From positions 62,001 through 126,000 of the forward strand of contig NZ_BCRN01000010.1 in assembly GCF_001552615.1 (NCBI RefSeq): a stretch of DNA of 64,000 nucleotides. Direction: 5' to 3'. The first letter of the stretch is position 1, and each line of letters opens with the position of its first letter. The translations under genes and the position numbers were made by a program. Positions 59,738 to 64,000 of this stretch are shown here, in pieces. The notes under the pieces were generated by a model. The model was given only the letters and a program-made list of their open reading frames with translations, was not told the DNA's origin and did no database searches. The stretch comes from Millisia brevis NBRC 105863. Its GTDB lineage: Bacteria; Actinomycetota; Actinomycetes; Mycobacteriales; Mycobacteriaceae.

Positions 59738-60154
59738 TCAGGCGGTGAGGCCGGCGATCGCGGTGGTCAATCGGGTGCCGGCGTCGGCGGCCACGGCGGC
59801 GAGGGCTTCGTCGTCGGTGACGCGGACCATCAGGTTCGGGTTCATGGCCTCGACGTGGATCAGCGTCTCGTCCTGCGGGTCCTGTCGCACCACGACATTG
59901 CACGGCAGCAGTAGGCCGATCTGCCGGTTCGCGGTGACGGCGCGGTGGGCCAGCGGTGGGTTGCAGGCGCCGAGGATGACGTACGGCTCGACGTGCGCGC
60001 CGATCTTCGTCTCGAGGGTGCTCGACAGGTCGATCTCGGTCAGAATCCCGAAACCCTGCTCGGCCAACGCGGCGCGGGTGCGTTCTAGCGCGTCCTCCAT
60101 CGAGGTCTGCAGGGCGGTGGCGATCGCCAGGGCGGTCGTGGTTTCTCCGGACAT
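59738..60154 (-). CDS. DUF302 domain protein
   Basis: This 138-residue cytoplasmic protein covers one DUF302 domain: MEDALERTRAALAEQGFGIL, TEIDLSSTLETKIG, YVILGACNPPLAHRAVTANR, IGLLLPCNVVVRQ. Cys at ACNPP and PCNV are the conserved pair of the family. DUF302 proteins are often co-regulated with copper or sulfur-stress genes, and a CsoR-like operator lies 38 bases upstream. The start ATG is at 60152-60154. Biochemical function is unknown. Confidence 0.92.
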   Translation of the reverse strand: MSGETTTALAIATALQTSMEDALERTRAALAEQGFGILTEIDLSSTLETKIGAHVEPYVILGACNPPLAHRAVTANRQIGLLLPCNVVVRQDPQDETLIHVEAMNPNLMVRVTDDEALAAVAADAGTRLTTAIAGLTA

Positions 60155-60191
60155 GGGGGCACCTTTCTCTGGGGCAATCCAGCGCCGATTG

Positions 60192-60209
60192 TATACCCCC
60201 ATGGGTATA
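60192..60209. promoter_or_regulatory. CsoR/RcnR-type operator upstream of the DUF302 gene
   Basis: TATACCC-CCAT-GGGTATA is a perfect 7-bp dyad with a 4-base spacer. It matches the A/T-flanked G-tract dyads (TACCCC...GGGGTA) bound by CsoR-family repressors. No CsoR gene is in the window, so regulation would be in trans. Confidence 0.65.
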
Positions 60210-60402
60210 TGGAGGATCTGCCGGCGTCGTCGCCTCGGGTGGGCGTCGGCTGGGTGCGGCCACAAACCGGCGCTCTCGGGCAGGCGGCGACAACTATCTC
60301 CTCGCACCCCTCCGAAACGGGGTGGTTGTGGACGCCGCGAGACGGGTCGCCGCTCCCGCCGATCTGCGAGCAGCGCTCTCGGAAAGCTCTAGACTGACCG
60401 GC

Positions 60403-61278
60403 ATGACTACCGCGCGCGCCCGAGCCCGGGCGGAGATGACCGCCGACATCCTGGCCTCCGCGCGGGGGCAGTTGGCCGTCGTCGGCCCCGCGGCCCTGTC
60501 GCTGCGGGCGGTCGCCCGCGATATCGGGGTGGTCTCGTCCGCGGTCTACCGCTACGTCGCCAGTCGCGACGACCTGATCACCGCGCTGTTGGTGCAGTGC
60601 TACGGCGAACTGGGCCGGGCGGCGGAGGAGACGGACGTCGTCGCCCGCGGCCTCGACGCGGCCGAGGGGGTCGTCCCGCGCCGGCGCTGGCGCACCGCGT
60701 GTGCGACCGTGCGGCAGTGGGCGCTCGACCATCCGCACGAGTACGCGCTGCTCTACGGATCGCCCGTGCCCGGCTACCGGGCCCCGGCCGATACGGTGCC
60801 CGCCGCCTCGCGGGTGACCCGGGTGCTGGTGGGGGCGGTGGTCACCGGGTGGTTGGCCGGCGACGAGAAGCCGGCAACCCCGGCCGGGATGGATGCGAAC
60901 CGGGGGACCCCAGCGGCGGAGGCGGGGCCGCCCGACGCGGACGGAGCGGACTCGGCCGACGTGGACGATTCGGACTCGACCGACGCGGTTGGGGTGGAAT
61001 CGACCGAGGCGGTCGGGGTGGAATCGACCGACGCGGTCGGGACGGGGCTGACCGACGCGGTCCGGGAGTTCCTGCTCGAAGAGGCCGAGGGGAGGTCGCT
61101 GCGGCTGGACGAGCGTCGGATCGAGCAGGCCGTCATCGCGTGGAGTTCGGTCTTCGGGCTGGTGTCGTTCGAGCTGTTCGGCCACTTCGTCGGATCGGTC
61201 ATCGACGCTCCGGCCTTCTTCGGCGCGGCCGTGGAGCGAATCGCGGACGATCTGGACCTCGCCCCCGACGGCCCTTAA
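60403..61278 (+). CDS. TetR-family regulator with a repeat-expanded ligand domain
   Basis: This 291-residue protein has a typical N-terminal TetR helix-turn-helix (ALSLRAVARDIGVVSSAVYR and YVASRDDLITALLVQC) and a WHG-type C-terminal domain (RTACATVRQWALDHPHEYAL, LLYGSPVPGYRAP). Between about residues 165 and 220 an acidic low-complexity insert interrupts the ligand domain, encoded partly by a 24-bp tandem repeat. Homologues I know are near 200-220 residues. The end AWSSVFGLVSFELFGHF is normal, so the protein is probably functional. The ATG is at 60403. Confidence 0.9.
   Translation: MTTARARARAEMTADILASARGQLAVVGPAALSLRAVARDIGVVSSAVYRYVASRDDLITALLVQCYGELGRAAEETDVVARGLDAAEGVVPRRRWRTACATVRQWALDHPHEYALLYGSPVPGYRAPADTVPAASRVTRVLVGAVVTGWLAGDEKPATPAGMDANRGTPAAEAGPPDADGADSADVDDSDSTDAVGVESTEAVGVESTDAVGTGLTDAVREFLLEEAEGRSLRLDERRIEQAVIAWSSVFGLVSFELFGHFVGSVIDAPAFFGAAVERIADDLDLAPDGP
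60976..61062 (+). repeat. 24-bp in-frame tandem repeat in the tetR gene
   Basis: About 3.6 copies of a 24-bp unit (TCGACCGACGCGGTCGGGGT, continuing GGAA) begin at 60976, 61000, 61024 and 61048. They encode S/T-T-D/E-A-V-G-V/T-E/G octapeptides. Copies 1 and 2 differ at two bases; later copies drift. Confidence 0.9.
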
Positions 61279-61388
61279 CTACGGGCCCTCAACTGCGGGC
61301 CGTCAAATACGACCGAGCGTTCGGTACGTACGCCGACGAGATGGCAACCGATCGGCGGAGGTGGCTGCGGCCCGATCGGCCGGCGGGA

Positions 61389-62153
61389 TCAGGACATGGT
61401 CAGGTGCCACACCGCGACCGCGGCCAACGCCCCGGCGCCGTTGATCGCCCAGTGCAGGCCGATCGGTGCCAGGATGCTGCCGCCGCGCTGACGCAGCCAC
61501 GAGAAGATGATCCCGGCGGTTGTGGTGGCCACCAACGCGACCGCCACGCCGGCGAGTTGCCCCGCCAGCCCGGTGCCCACCAGACGGCCGAATCCGACGT
61601 TGCCGGCGCTCATTCCGGTCGCGGTGGCGATGTGCCAGACGCCGAAGAGGGCCGACGAGCCGATTGTGACCCACTTCACGTCGAAGCGTCGAGCCATCTT
61701 GGCGTGCAGGACGCCTCGAAAGGCGATTTCCTCCGGAATGACCGTTTGGAGCGGAATCAGAACGAAGACCGCCAGCAGGGTCGCGCCGACGTTCACCCCG
61801 TACCGCTCGTTGAGGAAGGCCGGCTGGGCCATCGGCAGCAACGCGATCGCCGTGACCGCTGTGACGGTGATCGCACCGGCGACCAAACCGTGCTTGGCAC
61901 CACGTGAGAGGTGACTGCGCGAAAAACCCAGCTCCGACCAGCGAACTCCGCGAACCCGGGCGTAGGCCAACACCAGCGCCGCGCCGACGGGAACCGCACC
62001 GATCGCAACCGCCGTGGGCGCGAATGTGGCAACCAGATTGGCACCCGCCAACGTCGCGATAACAACCACGATGTCGATCACCGTCGAGTCGATCCATCGT
62101 CGAGACTGTTGAGTCGCTGCGAGCGCACCAGCTTCAGTAGACATCGATTGCAT
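61389..62153 (-). CDS. CPBP-family intramembrane metalloprotease
   Basis: This 254-residue membrane protein has about eight helices. The CPBP/Abi motifs are IPEEIAFRGVLHA (motif 1 with Glu-Glu and Arg), SALFGVWHIAT (motif 2 His) and GLHWAINGAGA (motif 3 His-x3-Asn). Members process prenylated proteins or give bacteriocin self-immunity. The ATG at 62151-62153 (MQSMST) or the one at 62142-62144 could start it; neither has a good RBS. The gene is isolated and faces away from gltA2. Confidence 0.9.
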   Translation of the reverse strand: MQSMSTEAGALAATQQSRRWIDSTVIDIVVVIATLAGANLVATFAPTAVAIGAVPVGAALVLAYARVRGVRWSELGFSRSHLSRGAKHGLVAGAITVTAVTAIALLPMAQPAFLNERYGVNVGATLLAVFVLIPLQTVIPEEIAFRGVLHAKMARRFDVKWVTIGSSALFGVWHIATATGMSAGNVGFGRLVGTGLAGQLAGVAVALVATTTAGIIFSWLRQRGGSILAPIGLHWAINGAGALAAVAVWHLTMS

Positions 62154-62258
62154 AGTAGCCGGCGGAAATGGACACCCGGTGGCCCGAAGATGGCATCACA
62201 AGGCACAATCGGAAGGCCATCAGCCCGATAGGCTGCGGCGGAAACGCGCATTTACGAC

Positions 62259-62264
62259 TAGATT
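62259..62264 (+). promoter_or_regulatory. Putative -10 element of gltA2
   Basis: TAGATT within ACGACTAGATTTTGGG fits TANNNT. Transcription would begin near 62271, giving a short leader with the RBS GAGAGGGA (62291-62298) before the GTG start. Confidence 0.45.
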
Positions 62265-62305
62265 TTGGGCAACACATTCACCGCGCTGCCGAGAGGGACA
62301 GAACT

Positions 62306-63604
<1,299 letters not shown>

Positions 63605-63612
63605 TCTTCTCG

Positions 63613-63658
63613 ACACACCACCGGCCGGGCACCCGAAGGTGCCCGGCCGGTGGTGTGT
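63613..63658. terminator. gltA2 terminator
   Basis: There is a perfect 21-bp stem (63613-63633 with 63638-63658; arm ACACACCACCGGCCGGGCAC plus C) with a CGAA tetraloop, 8 bases after the stop. Confidence 0.92.
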
Positions 63659-63821
63659 CCGGGCCGTCCCGGTCGAACGAGGCTGCCGGCGGCACGATTC
63701 CGGGCCGGGACCCGTACCGCCCGATTGCGGTCCCGACCGTGCCGACGCATTAGAGTGACGCGCGCAATGCAACGCCGCTGTCGTCTCGGCCGCGGCCCGA
63801 TGCAAGAGGGAGTTGGACAAT

Positions 63822-64000
63822 GACCAAGCCCGAGGTCGATGCACCGGTGGGCCCCGCCCCCGCGCAGCTCGAAATTCTCGATCTGGTCGAGGGAGACGGC
63901 CCGGAAGCCGTGCCCGGAGCCACCGTCGAGGTGCACTACGTCGGCGTCGAATACGACACCGGCGAGGAGTTCGACTCGTCCTGGAACCGCGGCGAGTCGA
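63822..64000 (+). CDS. FKBP-type peptidyl-prolyl isomerase (truncated by the window)
   Basis: The first 59 codons are visible: MTKPEVDAPVGPAPAQLEIL then VEVHYVGVEYDTGEEFDSSW and NRGES. This is the N-terminal half of a single-domain FKBP fold (consensus VHYTGxLxDGxxFDSSxxRG), a cytoplasmic prolyl isomerase usually of about 120 residues. GAGGGAG lies 9 bases before the ATG. The gene continues beyond the window. Confidence 0.9.

Noticed and set aside
61279-61388. Direct repeat AACTRCGGGCC near 61277-61305 and the near-palindrome ACCGAGCGTTCGGT near 61310
   Set aside because: They are short and imperfect, in a convergent intergenic gap. They could be a weak terminator but I cannot support more.

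Overview
The window is high-GC actinobacterial chromosome from a mycolic-acid-producing member of the Mycobacteriales (Gordonia, Tsukamurella, Williamsia, Nocardia or Rhodococcus type; I cannot fix the genus). The evidence is the backbone gene order. It runs XPB helicase, its helicase-associated partner, a secreted resuscitation-promoting factor, CspB, a DUF2771 exported protein with an MFS protein, DUF2530, MarR, a SpoU methylase, SepH, SerC, CitA and GltA2. From memory this is the order of the Rv0861c to Rv0896 block of Mycobacterium tuberculosis. GTG starts and 4-base start/stop overlaps are frequent. I see no rRNA, tRNA, insertion sequence, integrase or CRISPR array.

Layout. 1-8.9 kb: the end of a universal stress protein, XPB, an ArsR/MFS divergon, a TetR/amino-acid permease divergon and the XPB-associated protein. 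9.0-14.4 kb: a metabolic module of two related AMP-forming acyl-CoA ligases and a cyclase-family hydrolase around an XRE-TetR fusion regulator. 14.4-16.4 kb: Rpf, with a perfect CRP-type site and a long leader, then a small membrane protein and CspB. 16.5-27.5 kb: one long minus-strand gene train, starting with an unusual Mrp-type cation/proton antiporter (F-G-A/B-C-D-D-D-E) and followed without a large gap by glutaminyl cyclase, an MFS protein with a very long disordered N-terminus and a DUF2771 protein. 27.7-35.9 kb: Nudix, DUF3027, a large GHKL/sacsin-like ATPase, a lipoprotein beta-lactamase-fold hydrolase, DUF2530, MarR and MFS. 36.0-38.4 kb: an ascorbate-type PTS (IIA-IIB fusion plus IIC). 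38.5-42 kb: RNA methylase, membrane protein, SepH and SerC.

42.1-46.1 kb is an accessory insertion between serC and citA. A four-gene minus-strand cassette (XRE regulator, ImmA/IrrE-type HELGH protease, DUF6545 multi-pass membrane protein, SAM methyltransferase) faces a divergent pair: an unknown small ORF and a DEDDh-exonuclease-like protein that has lost its first catalytic motif. This is my best candidate for an undescribed system. 46.2-49.4 kb holds citA, pdxH and an MFS gene. 49.5-56 kb holds an unknown membrane protein, a MoaF-like/degenerate MBL/AraC module and a TetR-AlkB-LtrA-SDR operon, with three copies of a dispersed palindrome. 56-59.7 kb holds three tandem alpha/beta-hydrolase paralogues, one without its nucleophile, facing a TetR gene across a twin operator. 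59.7-64 kb holds a DUF302 gene behind a CsoR-like operator, a TetR gene with an in-frame 24-bp tandem repeat, a CPBP protease, gltA2 and the start of an FKBP isomerase.

How the parts work together: most regulators sit next to, and usually divergent from, their likely targets (ArsR/MFS, TetR/permease, MarR/MFS, TetR/hydrolases, AraC/MBL). Several have visible dyads in the shared promoter. Central metabolism (two citrate synthases, SerC, PdxH) is interleaved with lineage-conserved cell-cycle, dormancy and envelope genes. Accessory genes sit in gaps of that backbone.
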